Shown here in pieces: positions 1 through 9,028 of a stretch of 64,000 bases of DNA. The notes beneath the pieces were generated by a model. The model worked only from the letters and a program-made list of their open reading frames with translations. It did not search any database and had not been told where the DNA came from. A program made the position numbers and the translations under genes. Within the stretch, counting starts at the first letter, position 1; the number at the start of each line of letters is the position of its first letter. The DNA is taken from contig CALIJG010000020.1 of the NCBI GenBank assembly GCA_938018005.1, positions 62,001-126,000 on the forward strand, given 5' to 3'. Origin of the DNA: an uncultured Candidatus Saccharibacteria bacterium. GTDB taxonomy: Bacteria; Patescibacteriota; Saccharimonadia; Saccharimonadales; Saccharimonadaceae.

Positions 1-518
1 ACAGTTTTCGTTAATATATCACTAATTGCCTCTTCGTTGACTTCATCTTCACTTCGAAACAAGAATGCTCCACTGTTAAAATCTGGTCTCATCTTTTTAA
101 TAATAATGTTCTCAAATTGTGCCTCCTCGAAAAACCTGTACGCTGCAGAATTTGAAAGGGGGCTCGTTACTTTTAGGTATTTTAGTTTTGTATTTCTATC
201 CAGCATAAACGCACCCAACAAGCACAATGTAGGAAGGTCGATTGAGGTTATCTTACGTAGATTTATCTGTGTATATTCTTTTTGATTCAGCATGCGCTTT
301 ATGGTATTGAAGTATTTAATCACACTGTCTCTGTTATCTAGTATGGAGAAATTAGTCGGAGCATCCATTGACGTGTAGGATATATTCTTTGTGCCTTTTT
401 CATGTAACCGATGATATTTCAAGAGCCTATTGTCATGAGAATGTTTCGCTCTTAGCTCTCGCTTGTGTTTTCTGCGAGCTATTCTTTGCTGCTTTTCTCT
501 ATCTTTAATTTTTCGCAT
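1..518 (-). CDS. partial protein of unknown function, STAS-like segment, C-terminus beyond the left edge
   Basis: An open minus-strand frame starts at the ATG at 518 and runs off the left edge without a stop, giving about 172 residues. The N-terminus is very basic (MRKIKDREKQQRIARRKHKR). A following segment, INLRKITSIDLPTLCLLGAF, has the alternating pattern seen in STAS-like domains that sit in front of a GHKL ATPase domain; that ATPase part, if present, would lie outside the window. The gene starts 40 bases after the VirD4-like stop and may be the last cargo gene of the conjugation operon. Base composition is AT-rich. The function is not recognised, and the STAS resemblance is only a by-eye judgement. 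Confidence 0.6.
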   Translation of the reverse strand, partial: MRKIKDREKQQRIARRKHKRELRAKHSHDNRLLKYHRLHEKGTKNISYTSMDAPTNFSILDNRDSVIKYFNTIKRMLNQKEYTQINLRKITSIDLPTLCLLGAFMLDRNTKLKYLKVTSPLSNSAAYRFFEEAQFENIIIKKMRPDFNSGAFLFRSEDEVNEEAISDILTKT

Positions 519-558
519 ATTTGTATCTATTATAGCGTATAGCGTACACGCTTAAGCA

Positions 559-3162
559 TTACATTTCATCTATCATCTGCTCCGCCTTAATCTGCGACTT
601 TTTCTTTGACTGCTTTTTGGTTCTGGCAGCTTTTCTTGACGAAGCCCAGCTAGAACTTTTTCGCGCAAAAACCTCTTCTTGTTTCTTGGCGAACCCCTTG
701 CGTGAATGCTTAATAATTTCATCTCGCACCATCTCATCACCTTCGTTTTCTAGCAGCAAAGTCTGCCCAGATAGCGGCTCTTGCGCGTGCACTGCCGCCA
801 GCCGAGCATAATAATTATACGCCGGCAGATTGCTGATTTCGCCCGGTTCAATGTATTGACTAAACATCGGCAGCAAACGCTGCTCATCCTGTGGGTTGCC
901 AGTTCGGAAGCAGATAATCGTGCCAACATTTGCCAAAATTATATTCACTGTTTGCTGGTCGCTTTGCTGCGAAGTGGATTGCTCAGCCATAATCATAAAG
1001 ACACGATATTTGCGACTCTCGGACAGCATTTGCACAAATGATGTCGTGGCGAAGTTTTGAAACTCATCGACATACAAATAGAACGTCCGCCGCTCCGCCT
1101 GTTTGAGACGAGCGCGGCGGAGACTTGCGAGCTGAAGCTTCGCAAGTACGGTAATTCCAAACAACTCAGACGTGTCTTCGCCGAGCAGACCTTTGGATAA
1201 ATTACAAATCAGTATTTTCCCCGAGTTGATGATGTCGTCAAAATCAATCGTCGATTTTGGTTGCTCGAGAATTTGCCGCGCAGACGCCGAAAATAAAAAT
1301 CGTCCAATCTTCGCCGTAATTCCCGCCGACATTTTCACTTTCTGCATGTCGCCAGCTTTACCAAACTCGTTCTTCCAGAAATTTATCAAGTTTGTATCGT
1401 CAAGATTTTTGACAACACTGCGACGATATTTTGGATCATTTAGCAAATCAAATACAGTAAAAAGCGTAGGATTTTCCTGCGTGAGCGCAGTTTGAATAGT
1501 GTTGCGCAAGATGTATTCAATACGATGTCCACCCGAGTCCTCGTCGCTAAAGATTTTTCGAAAAATTGACACGACCGATTCAGCTATAAGGTCTTTTTCG
1601 CGCATCAACTCACTGCCATCTAACCCAGGTGTTAACTCTAGCATATTCAAACCAATCGGGTAATCCAAATCATCAGGATTGAAATAAATCACATCATTAA
1701 GGCGCCTTGGCGGAACGTGTTTCAAAATTTTCTCCGCCATATCACCATGCGGGTCAATTACAGCCACACCTTTGCCGTTATAAATATCCTGCACGATTTG
1801 ATATTGCAGCATCGTAGTTTTGCCGCTGCCCGTACCGCCGATGATGTATTGATGGCGCTCGCGTTCAGTCTCTGTCAAGCCAATCGGCGTCACCGTATTG
1901 TGATGATGATTCTCACCAATAACCACATCGAACTTTTCTGATTGTTTGAGTGAAATCGGTGCGGGCAGTGTGCGGCTTAGCGAAGTTATCAGGTTATCGG
2001 TTTTGCTATGATAACTTGAAGGAAAATGAAACAAGCTGGCGAGTTCGCTTGAAGCGAGGATTATGGAGCTGTTCTTCCGCAGCGACGGCAGGCGTTTTGT
2101 AGCTGCGCGAGTTAGCAAGTTGTTCAAAATCGGCAGACGATATTTCGCCTTGAGCGATTGATTTGGCGGCATACTAAAACCGTCCAGCGCGGATTTAAGC
2201 GCGGCGATATACCTCTTCGGTTCTGGGCTATTTACCATGACGCGGAGGTTGATGCGAAATAGCGGACGAGTCACTTTTTGATGCATGGTTTCCATTAGCT
2301 CTAATTCAAAAGCGCTGAGCATGCGCGCCGGACGGTCGTCTCGCGGTAGTCTAACTTGTTGCCGTGAGGGTGTAGTTTTTGAATTGTAATAATTACGATG
2401 GCTAGTCGTCAGGCTGATATGAACTTCGCTAACGAGGTCGGTTGCGCCAGAAGAAATTTTACCAAAGAAGCTAACTAGCTTGCCGAGAATTGATAGATTT
2501 TTACCGCTAACATATTGTAAAATATTTTCATTGCCGAGAATTTTATGCGACAAAATCTCTGCTTCGCGTAAGCGTGTCGGTGTTACTATAAGTTGCAGAA
2601 TAACTTCCTCGTCATTGTTTAGTCTAGTCATCGCGCCAATCACATAGCTAAGCGGATCGCGCTGTTCCAGCACCGAATTTGTAGCTAGCGGCAAAACATA
2701 ATGCCCAGTTTCTCGAAATTCAATAACTTGGTAATTATCACCATTCTCCCGCTCAACCGCGCGAACTTTTGAGTCAGATACGTATGATGTAATCGCTTTT
2801 TGAATATTTGCGGCGTGGCGTCGTTCGACTTGCACCAAATACCGCACTCCGTGCTTTTTAGTCGATGTAATTTCAAAACTCATAACTGGCGACCGACCGA
2901 GCAATTTTTCTTTGAGTGAGCGCGCCGCTCTATGTCCATGAATCACCGAAAATAATTGCTCAGTTGCTTCGGGCGTTTTGGCGACTGTGGCGGGTGGTGT
3001 AATTTCTAGCCAAACCATTTCTCGCGTTCGTAAATATCGACGATTCAAAACAAAACGAATCGTCAGCCATAAAATGGCCGTGCTAATCGCAAGCACAATT
3101 ATGCCTAAAACTATCGACCCAAGCCGTAAGGCGGTGGCGAGGTAATCGGCTGTGGATTCCAC
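559..3162 (-). CDS. VirD4/TraD-like type IV secretion coupling ATPase
   Basis: This 867-residue protein has one N-terminal membrane segment (about residues 12-36), a long middle region, then a P-loop ATPase domain with Walker A IIGGTGSGKTTML and Walker B FYLYVDEFQNF. This is the layout of a conjugative coupling protein that feeds DNA or protein to the secretion channel using ATP. The C-terminal 50 residues are strongly basic (Lys/Arg/Ser-rich). It is the last core gene of the minus-strand operon; its start overlaps the end of the CHAP gene by 52 bases, suggesting translational coupling. VirD4 and VirB4 families share folds, but the N-terminal anchor plus this internal domain order favour VirD4. 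The general role is secure, the substrate unknown. Confidence 0.85.
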   Translation of the reverse strand: MESTADYLATALRLGSIVLGIIVLAISTAILWLTIRFVLNRRYLRTREMVWLEITPPATVAKTPEATEQLFSVIHGHRAARSLKEKLLGRSPVMSFEITSTKKHGVRYLVQVERRHAANIQKAITSYVSDSKVRAVERENGDNYQVIEFRETGHYVLPLATNSVLEQRDPLSYVIGAMTRLNNDEEVILQLIVTPTRLREAEILSHKILGNENILQYVSGKNLSILGKLVSFFGKISSGATDLVSEVHISLTTSHRNYYNSKTTPSRQQVRLPRDDRPARMLSAFELELMETMHQKVTRPLFRINLRVMVNSPEPKRYIAALKSALDGFSMPPNQSLKAKYRLPILNNLLTRAATKRLPSLRKNSSIILASSELASLFHFPSSYHSKTDNLITSLSRTLPAPISLKQSEKFDVVIGENHHHNTVTPIGLTETERERHQYIIGGTGSGKTTMLQYQIVQDIYNGKGVAVIDPHGDMAEKILKHVPPRRLNDVIYFNPDDLDYPIGLNMLELTPGLDGSELMREKDLIAESVVSIFRKIFSDEDSGGHRIEYILRNTIQTALTQENPTLFTVFDLLNDPKYRRSVVKNLDDTNLINFWKNEFGKAGDMQKVKMSAGITAKIGRFLFSASARQILEQPKSTIDFDDIINSGKILICNLSKGLLGEDTSELFGITVLAKLQLASLRRARLKQAERRTFYLYVDEFQNFATTSFVQMLSESRKYRVFMIMAEQSTSQQSDQQTVNIILANVGTIICFRTGNPQDEQRLLPMFSQYIEPGEISNLPAYNYYARLAAVHAQEPLSGQTLLLENEGDEMVRDEIIKHSRKGFAKKQEEVFARKSSSWASSRKAARTKKQSKKKSQIKAEQMIDEM

Positions 3163-3713
3163 GGCTGTGCTCCTGGTTTATTATGAATAAATTTATACGA
3201 TTTGGCGGCCTCTTTAGAAAAAGTACGCTGCGACACCACGTTCAAACCACGTGCGTTCATTTCAGAAATTTTCCAATCGCCGTTGATTTGATTAACTTCT
3301 ATCACATACGCAACATGACCATAAGGGCCTTCATCAGTCTGAAAAACCGCACCAGCCGCTGGTGTATCGTTGACGATGTAGCCATCACGCTTGGCGTTAT
3401 CATCCCAGGTATTAGCGTTGCCCCAAGTGTTCGGGATCGGACTGTTTGCCCACCGGCGCATCGCATACGCCCACCACGTACAGTTGCCCCAGGCGTAAGT
3501 GTTTCCGGGCATCACGCCGCCGTTATAAAAACCACGTTCTTCCGCCGCTTTGGCGCTCGGTGCATTTGCTAAAAAGCTCATTGCCGGTAAGCCAAGCGAT
3601 GAAATAGCTAAAATCGGAAACATCAAAATAAGCAATAATGTAGCGATGATTATAGCTATAATTTTCTTAATGCTGAAACCAAAATTTGTAAACAAAACTA
3701 CCGCGCCGTTCAT
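3111..3713 (-). CDS. CHAP-domain cell-wall hydrolase of the secretion operon
   Basis: This 200-residue protein has an N-terminal membrane segment (about residues 15-45) and a CHAP amidase/endopeptidase domain. The catalytic Cys lies in GNCTWWAYAM and the His in GHVAYVIEV. CHAP enzymes cut peptide bonds or amide links in peptidoglycan. In Gram-positive-type conjugation systems such an enzyme (VirB1/TraG-like) opens the wall for the channel. It sits between virB4 and virD4, overlapping each by a few codons, so it should be co-expressed with the channel. In an epibiotic Saccharibacterium it could act on the cell's own or the host's wall; that is inference. The C-terminus is short and proline-rich, with no extra binding domain. 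Confidence 0.85.
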   Translation of the reverse strand: MNGAVVLFTNFGFSIKKIIAIIIATLLLILMFPILAISSLGLPAMSFLANAPSAKAAEERGFYNGGVMPGNTYAWGNCTWWAYAMRRWANSPIPNTWGNANTWDDNAKRDGYIVNDTPAAGAVFQTDEGPYGHVAYVIEVNQINGDWKISEMNARGLNVVSQRTFSKEAAKSYKFIHNKPGAQPWNPQPITSPPPYGLGR

Positions 3714-5488
3714 GATGAATACAACTCCGCAGGATTAGTCGTGATGAGCGGGTGTTCTTTTTCGGCTGCCACAACTTTAACGGCGACATGGTTTTGGTCG
3801 GCGATAAGCAGAGCATCGCCTCGCTCGCAAGTGAGCAGAAAGCTTTGCTCATATTCACTGAGGTTAAATTCGTTAACCACGCCTTTGATAGTCGTTGTAT
3901 CCTGGCGCATTAAAATTCGCAGCGCGCTTTGCGAAGCGATGGCACGGCCGTATTCACTTTTGAGAAAATCGTTGGCTTGTTGCGATATAATTGACACACC
4001 GAGGTAATATTTGCGTGCCCGCCGCACCAGTCCCGCCACGAATCGTGCCGATTCCTCGTGTTGCAATAAAATCCAGCCCTCGTCGATAATCAACAGCCGC
4101 TTTTCTGGCTTAGCCATGACTTGATTTTTCACAAAATTAGAGATAATTAACATCATAATTTGGCGCAAATTTTCTGGCAAATCTTTGATATCAAAAATGA
4201 CCAAGCGGTTGTCTAATTTAACATTTGTTTGCGCATTAAACACGTCCGCCAGTGAGCCGGAAATATATTTTTCTAACTTTTCGCACAACTTTAGCTGACC
4301 TAATTTTCGAAGTCCCGCGTATAAATCTTCTAAAAGCGGCGGTTTGGTTTTTGACTTTTTGTAGATTTTCAAAACCGCTTTGTCGATGGCGGCTTTTTCA
4401 CGCGCCGTTAGACTTTCAGCCATCAAACAGATTACGTCCATTAAGTCTTGCGTATGTTCAGATAGATCGCTGATTTCGTGAACGGTCGTTGCTAGGTCGA
4501 AAGGGTTAATTTTCTGTTTACTTTTGGCGGATAATTTTATGTACGTACCTTTTACCGACTCGGCGAGGCGCTTGTATTCACGCTCTGGGTCGATGACGAT
4601 GACGCGCGTGCCTTGCATGAGTTGGCGTAAAATTTCGACTTTGGTGGTGTAGCTTTTGCCAGCACCCGACTGCGCAAAGGTGATTGAGTTAGCGTTGTGC
4701 AAACTAAACCTATCCAAAATAACCAACGAATTATTTGATTTATTGACGCCGTAAAGGATGCCAGATTCCTGTACCAATTCTGATGACATAAACGGAAAAG
4801 TCAGGGCTGCGCTGGAACTATCGAGATTGCGCTTTTGCGCCAGCTGGTCTTCGCCGCGTGGCAAAATTGACTGCAATGCTTCCAGCTGCTGATAGCGCGC
4901 CACTTTTGAGTAAAACAGTCGTGCCGATAGATTCGCTTCAAGCAGCTTGGTGGTTTTATCAAGTTCTTCTTTGGTCTCAGAGCGGATGCAAATGTATATC
5001 GCCATTTGGAATAATTTTTCCTGACCACGCTGAATTTTATCGCGCAAATCAATCGCCGATTCAAGCGGGTCGGTAACCTCTGAGCCAACGATCCGCCCTT
5101 CGCGCATCATCGCTCGGCGTGTGGACTCAAGCTCGGTAATTTTACGATTTAGTTTTGGCAGTGCGGCCCGTGCGTCTACTTCGTACAGATGATAACTAAT
5201 ATCAATATCGTGATTAAAATGAATCAAACTATCCATCCAATCCGAACTCGCTACAAACGGATATCCAGAAATAAACAGCGTACGCATATACACGCCATCA
5301 ATGCAAAGATAATCAACATTTTCTTCCAGCCCGGCGTAGGATAAAATATCTAGCGCGTCCTGCTCGCCAAATGTGATACTGAGCTCTTTTTGCTGATCTT
5401 CGCGCTGACGGTCGCGGTGGCGTTTCGGGGCGCTAATTGCGTCGCTAATTCTTTTGATAAATATTGGTGTGCGTGATTTTCTGGTCAT
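3710..5488 (-). CDS. VirB4-like type IV secretion ATPase
   Basis: This 592-residue protein has a Walker A motif in TFAQSGAGKSYTTK near residue 270 and a Walker B in RLLIIDEGWILL near residue 455, followed by a Arg-rich segment (VRRARKYY) typical of VirB4/TraC ATPases. VirB4 is the main energy-providing ATPase of conjugation channels and works at the inner face of the membrane. It is shorter than proteobacterial VirB4 (about 800 residues), as in Gram-positive and CPR systems where the N-terminal portion is a separate small protein. It overlaps the upstream gene's stop by 4 bases (ATGA type) and the CHAP gene by 4, so translation is coupled. No key residue is missing. Confidence 0.88.
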   Translation of the reverse strand: MTRKSRTPIFIKRISDAISAPKRHRDRQREDQQKELSITFGEQDALDILSYAGLEENVDYLCIDGVYMRTLFISGYPFVASSDWMDSLIHFNHDIDISYHLYEVDARAALPKLNRKITELESTRRAMMREGRIVGSEVTDPLESAIDLRDKIQRGQEKLFQMAIYICIRSETKEELDKTTKLLEANLSARLFYSKVARYQQLEALQSILPRGEDQLAQKRNLDSSSAALTFPFMSSELVQESGILYGVNKSNNSLVILDRFSLHNANSITFAQSGAGKSYTTKVEILRQLMQGTRVIVIDPEREYKRLAESVKGTYIKLSAKSKQKINPFDLATTVHEISDLSEHTQDLMDVICLMAESLTAREKAAIDKAVLKIYKKSKTKPPLLEDLYAGLRKLGQLKLCEKLEKYISGSLADVFNAQTNVKLDNRLVIFDIKDLPENLRQIMMLIISNFVKNQVMAKPEKRLLIIDEGWILLQHEESARFVAGLVRRARKYYLGVSIISQQANDFLKSEYGRAIASQSALRILMRQDTTTIKGVVNEFNLSEYEQSFLLTCERGDALLIADQNHVAVKVVAAEKEHPLITTNPAELYSS

Positions 5489-6123
5489 TTAATTTTGCTC
5501 CCGTCTTGCACGAGTGCCGTGTGAATTGTTTGCAAAGCACGTTCAGTTAGCGGTTGTATTTTTGCTTGCGTTGGACTGTAAAAACTGTAGAATAAATCAA
5601 GCACTTCGAGGCTATCTAGCTGATCAGCGCGCATGCCGAGCCGCGCCATACCTTTGGCGATAATATCAATACGGAGTTTGAGTTGTTCGCGAATTAAATC
5701 AAAATCAGCTTTGTTGTCGGTCGGGCGAAAAGGGATGACGATATAAAAATGCCGCGTTAAAATCTTGTTGTTGGTGATTAGCGAGCGAATAAATTCATCG
5801 TAATTTTTCAATTGAGTTTTGTAGACAGGAATCGTCTCGCTCTGCAGCCTATGGCTCAAATCTTCCAAATATCCATCCATGTCAATCTCGCGCGTGCGTA
5901 CTAAAATTTGAATCGGCCAACCAATCGAATTGAGAAAACTTTCGTAGGTATCAATAATTGCGTCTTGCTCATCCTCGCTACGCAGTTCAAAATTCAGCGC
6001 CGAAACAGACAAAATTGCCCGATAATTATTCTGTGGCAATAACAAAATTCCGTCGCGCACACCCTTTAGCGCAATTTGCCGCCTGGCGCTAGATTTAGCG
6101 TTTGATTTTTGTAAACCGAACAT
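5485..6123 (-). CDS. TraC-like conjugal transfer protein (VirB4 N-terminal-like)
   Basis: A 212-residue protein begins at the ATG at 6123, chosen because a strong ribosome site (AAGGAGGTTTGC) precedes it; an in-frame start 17 codons earlier lies deep in prgI. The sequence has features of the small TraC-like proteins found between prgI and virB4 in Gram-positive and CPR conjugation loci, such as the segment AILSVSALNFELRSEDEQ and an amphipathic helical C-terminus. In larger VirB4 proteins this region is the N-terminal non-ATPase part, so the two genes look like a split VirB4. There is no membrane segment and no ATPase motif. It overlaps prgI by 29 bases. Assignment rests on gene order and by-eye resemblance. 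Confidence 0.65.
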   Translation of the reverse strand: MFGLQKSNAKSSARRQIALKGVRDGILLLPQNNYRAILSVSALNFELRSEDEQDAIIDTYESFLNSIGWPIQILVRTREIDMDGYLEDLSHRLQSETIPVYKTQLKNYDEFIRSLITNNKILTRHFYIVIPFRPTDNKADFDLIREQLKLRIDIIAKGMARLGMRADQLDSLEVLDLFYSFYSPTQAKIQPLTERALQTIHTALVQDGSKIK

Positions 6124-6601
6124 GCAAACCTCCTTTCTTGTCAGTTTCAAAACGAACATCAGCGGTTGGATCATCTATAATCTGGCGGGTTTTGATGGTT
6201 GATATGTCGTCTAATTTTTCTGGCTTTTGCGGCTTTTCGGTTGGTTGGTCTATAGTCTCTTCATCTTCAAGCGAAGTACTTTTATACTCATCACGAAACG
6301 CAGTAGTGTTTTTGTCAAACAAATAATATTTTGGTCGTAAATTGTAGCGCAACACCGTCACCAACCAAAGCACGATAATTTTACCTTTAACGCGAATCGA
6401 CAAAATTCCACAAACGATCAAACTTAACGCCATCAAAACGTATTTATAAAGCGCGCCGTTCATGACCGGCGGCAATAGCGTAAAAATTCCCGCGCTCAAG
6501 AAAACAGGAACCATCAAAAGTATGATTTGCGAAAAACCAAGTTTGCCGATAATCCGGTCTTCTACTGTAGTAACCTGCGCGGGAACGACTGTCGTTTTCA
6601 T
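6095..6601 (-). CDS. PrgI family membrane protein
   Basis: This 168-residue protein has a short cytoplasmic N-terminus (MKTTVVPAQVTTVEDRIIGK), two adjacent membrane segments (about residues 25-47 and 50-72), an amphipathic stretch and a charged soluble tail. This matches PrgI-family proteins, the VirB3-like component of Gram-positive and CPR type IV secretion systems, which usually lie immediately before the VirB4 ATPase gene. VirB3/PrgI anchors VirB4 at the membrane. Its start overlaps the stop of the upstream channel protein by 4 bases. The tail (residues 100-168) is longer than in minimal VirB3 and Lys/Asp-rich. Confidence 0.8.
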   Translation of the reverse strand: MKTTVVPAQVTTVEDRIIGKLGFSQIILLMVPVFLSAGIFTLLPPVMNGALYKYVLMALSLIVCGILSIRVKGKIIVLWLVTVLRYNLRPKYYLFDKNTTAFRDEYKSTSLEDEETIDQPTEKPQKPEKLDDISTIKTRQIIDDPTADVRFETDKKGGLHVRFTKIKR

Positions 6602-8115
6602 GATTTTTTACCTCGTTGTTTAGTAGATTTTGTTTTCGAGCCGGCGCGGTAGGTTGTGCCGGTTTTGAGTGGTTTTGACTCGGGTATATTAACAACGGTT
6701 GGATTATTTTTGCTGCGCGGATTTACGGCATAGGTTATTTCCGCATCGCCTTTTTTATTCAGATAACTTACTTTCATCGGCGACTTCGTTTGGCGTGCAA
6801 CCGTTTCGAGAGTCGAGTGAACCCGGGCTTTTTTGGCGGCGTGAGTGGTATTCTTCATGCGCTGGGTAGTTTTGTGTGCCACTTTCGAGCCGGTACCCGT
6901 CATGTAGCTGACGCCGTTCATAAATTGACCGCCCAGTTTCTTTAGATTGCGCGCACCCATACTAACGAAACTAAATTGCATCATCACGCCCTGAACTTTT
7001 AATAAAGTTAGAATAGTCGCTATACCTGCTACCATCGCCATCAGAGTATCGGGCAAGGTATTGTCACCGCCAGTGGTCGCCATGCCAGAAAACAGTGACG
7101 ACGCTAATTGCAAAATAACCACATGGACAAACAAAACGAAAATCGTTGATAGGAATGTCTTCATCGAAGTTTCGGCAAAATCACGAAACCCTGGTGCCAA
7201 CCACAGCATACTCACCAGCGGCGACAGGACAGTGCCGATGAACAAAGTGATCAAACGCATAACATAATACACCAACAATATGACCGAGCAAATCAGAAAA
7301 GCCACCATGACTAGCAGCGCCGCCACGCCCTGACCAGACGTTTTTTCGACAACTTTGATGAGCGTACTCCAGACGGTCGATGCACCCGAAACTTGGTTGA
7401 CTGCCGAGATGAGAACGTTAGATAAGCTGATGATGCCGTCAATCAAAAATATCGAGGTGTTCATCAGCAAAAATATCAGTGCTATACGTGGCAGCAAGTG
7501 CTTAACCTCAACTTCGTCAAAGCCAAAACTTGACGCGCTCATGACCTGAAACCCGACCAGTGCCACGACTAAAATTAGTAGCACATCAGCGATGCCAACA
7601 ATTGCCAGCCATAAATTAAACACGGCTTTATTGCTCGCCATCAGCGGTGTTGATTTGGTGAAGAACTCTAATGCGTTCAAAAATGGCGAAGCTATAGCGT
7701 TAATGATCGACGACAGCAGCCCCGTTACGGCTTTGATAATCATCTCGATCAAACCGTTGTTTTCTGATTTGGGCGTGACAGCTTGTAGATTCGGTAGGTT
7801 TGCATCGTTTGGATTTTTCACCGCTTGATACGAACCATTCAGAATAGAAACTATTGTCACGGCGGCCAGTACGATGACTAACCCAATCACTGCTTTTTTA
7901 GCGATGCTTTTTGCGTGCTCCATACGGTCTGGTTTGCCGCTGCTGGTCATGTAAATATAGCCAGCATGCGCTAAAAAGAAAGCACAAGCCAGTGACGCGA
8001 TGCCCGATAAAATATTGGATGTAGGCAAAACATAATCACGCACAGTTTTTATGGAGCCAGCCGTATCGGCAAAGAATACTAAGTTACTAGTGAAAATATC
8101 GACAAAGTCGAACAT
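6598..8115 (-). CDS. VirB6/TrbL-like channel protein with a VirB2-pilin-like N-terminus
   Basis: This 505-residue polytopic membrane protein has an N-terminal 100 residues that resemble the adjacent pilin: hydrophobic segment, SGKPDRMEHAKSIAKKA, then a second hydrophobic segment. About six more membrane helices follow (residues 140-390), as in VirB6/TrbL, the inner-membrane channel subunit. The last 110 residues are basic and soluble. It begins 7 bases after the pilin stop with a GGAGG ribosome site. The apparent pilin-channel fusion could mean the pilin-like part plugs or nucleates the channel; that is inference. The family assignment rests on topology, gene order and the pilin-like motif. 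Confidence 0.75.
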   Translation of the reverse strand: MFDFVDIFTSNLVFFADTAGSIKTVRDYVLPTSNILSGIASLACAFFLAHAGYIYMTSSGKPDRMEHAKSIAKKAVIGLVIVLAAVTIVSILNGSYQAVKNPNDANLPNLQAVTPKSENNGLIEMIIKAVTGLLSSIINAIASPFLNALEFFTKSTPLMASNKAVFNLWLAIVGIADVLLILVVALVGFQVMSASSFGFDEVEVKHLLPRIALIFLLMNTSIFLIDGIISLSNVLISAVNQVSGASTVWSTLIKVVEKTSGQGVAALLVMVAFLICSVILLVYYVMRLITLFIGTVLSPLVSMLWLAPGFRDFAETSMKTFLSTIFVLFVHVVILQLASSLFSGMATTGGDNTLPDTLMAMVAGIATILTLLKVQGVMMQFSFVSMGARNLKKLGGQFMNGVSYMTGTGSKVAHKTTQRMKNTTHAAKKARVHSTLETVARQTKSPMKVSYLNKKGDAEITYAVNPRSKNNPTVVNIPESKPLKTGTTYRAGSKTKSTKQRGKKS

Positions 8116-8122
8116 GGACAGG

Positions 8123-8461
8123 TTATCCTCCGAAGGCTTGTCGCGCTAAAGTCGTTACGATGTTCGCTAATACAAACGCCGCAATGACAATCGCCAGACC
8201 AATTGCCGACCATGTGATAGTGCGCTTCGCTTTGTCGAGCTGCTCAGGATTTCCCGAGCTAGTGATATAGGTAAAACCGCCAGCAACAAAAAAGCCGGTC
8301 GCTACCAGACCAGCTAGTCCCGTCACCACCTGGATGACGCTTCGTATAAAATTCTCGACATTACTGACGCCCGCTGGCACAGCTAGGGCTACATTCGCCA
8401 ATACAAGTGGCGCTCCAACCACGATAAATATCGCCGCCAAACAATATGTTTTTCTTGACAC
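8123..8461 (-). CDS. VirB2/TrbC-family pilin
   Basis: This 112-residue protein has an N-terminal signal-like hydrophobic segment (residues 6-28, ending near ALAVPAG), then two membrane helices separated by the short polar loop SSGNPEQLDKAKR. This is the standard TrbC/VirB2 pilin layout. It starts with GTG at 8461, supported by the ribosome site AAAGGGAG seven bases upstream. It is the first gene of the minus-strand secretion operon. Pilin subunits form the conjugation pilus or surface fibres; in Saccharibacteria these may also mediate host contact, which is inference. Confidence 0.8.
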   Translation of the reverse strand: MSRKTYCLAAIFIVVGAPLVLANVALAVPAGVSNVENFIRSVIQVVTGLAGLVATGFFVAGGFTYITSSGNPEQLDKAKRTITWSAIGLAIVIAAFVLANIVTTLARQAFGG

Positions 8462-8622
8462 TATAAACTCCCTTTCACCAGAGCGTAAACTTTGTGTTTA
8501 CTTCTGTTATTTTTACGTTAGCAGGCATTAATTTACTTGGCAAGACGGCACTTAAAAGTCTGTTGCAGTCATGTTAGTGTGTTAGTTTCTGGGAGGTTTG
8601 TTAAATTTATAGAGGTGCAAGC

Positions 8623-8676
8623 ATGTTGTACTTTAAGCTAAAAAATAAATTAATGAACTTGCTAAAAAATATTTAG
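8623..8676 (+). CDS. possible 17-residue basic peptide
   Basis: A short frame reads MLYFKLKNKLMNLLKNI, preceded by AGAGGT seven bases before the ATG. The peptide is Lys-rich and amphipathic. It lies in the 258-base gap between the divergent pilin operon and the next plus-strand gene. A ribosome site in such AT-rich DNA may be chance. If real it could be a leader or membrane-active peptide; no family is recognised. Confidence 0.2.
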   Translation: MLYFKLKNKLMNLLKNI

Positions 8677-8719
8677 TCGCTGACTTTACACTAATAAAAA
8701 TTGCAAGTAAACTAAAAAT

Positions 8720-9028
8720 ATGGGCAAGTTAAAATCTGAAAAGATCATCATATCTTCGCCACTATCGTTTATTGGTTCGGTGAAGCGCATTTGGAAAATC
8801 ACAGACGTGGATAATCCAGCGGTGAAGATGCTGCTTAGTTTGGTCGCTGCCGCGCTCATTTTGTTTGCTTGGGTCTTCGTGGCGTTTTGGTATGTGCTGA
8901 TTTATGTCGTTTTTGGAATTTTATTCATTCCGTATCGTATGCTACGGCGAAGTAGTCGTAAGCAAAAGCAAGCAAAATTGCGACACCGCGAAGTATTGGA
9001 AGCGATAGAGAAAAACCGTAAATTATAA
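8720..9028 (+). CDS. small membrane protein of unknown function
   Basis: This 102-residue protein has a polar N-terminus, one long hydrophobic region (about residues 38-72) able to form one or two membrane helices, and a basic C-terminal tail (RRSSRKQKQAKLRHREV). No family is recognised. It is divergent from the secretion operon, and its stop directly abuts the stop of the convergent HxlR gene, so neither is likely to be spurious. It is AT-rich like its neighbours. The positive tail suggests a cytoplasmic C-terminus. Confidence 0.65.
   Translation: MGKLKSEKIIISSPLSFIGSVKRIWKITDVDNPAVKMLLSLVAAALILFAWVFVAFWYVLIYVVFGILFIPYRMLRRSSRKQKQAKLRHREVLEAIEKNRKL

Noticed and set aside
37..285. Plus-strand frame at the left edge
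   Set aside because: It is the opposite-strand shadow of the partial minus-strand gene (1-518), which has a proper start.
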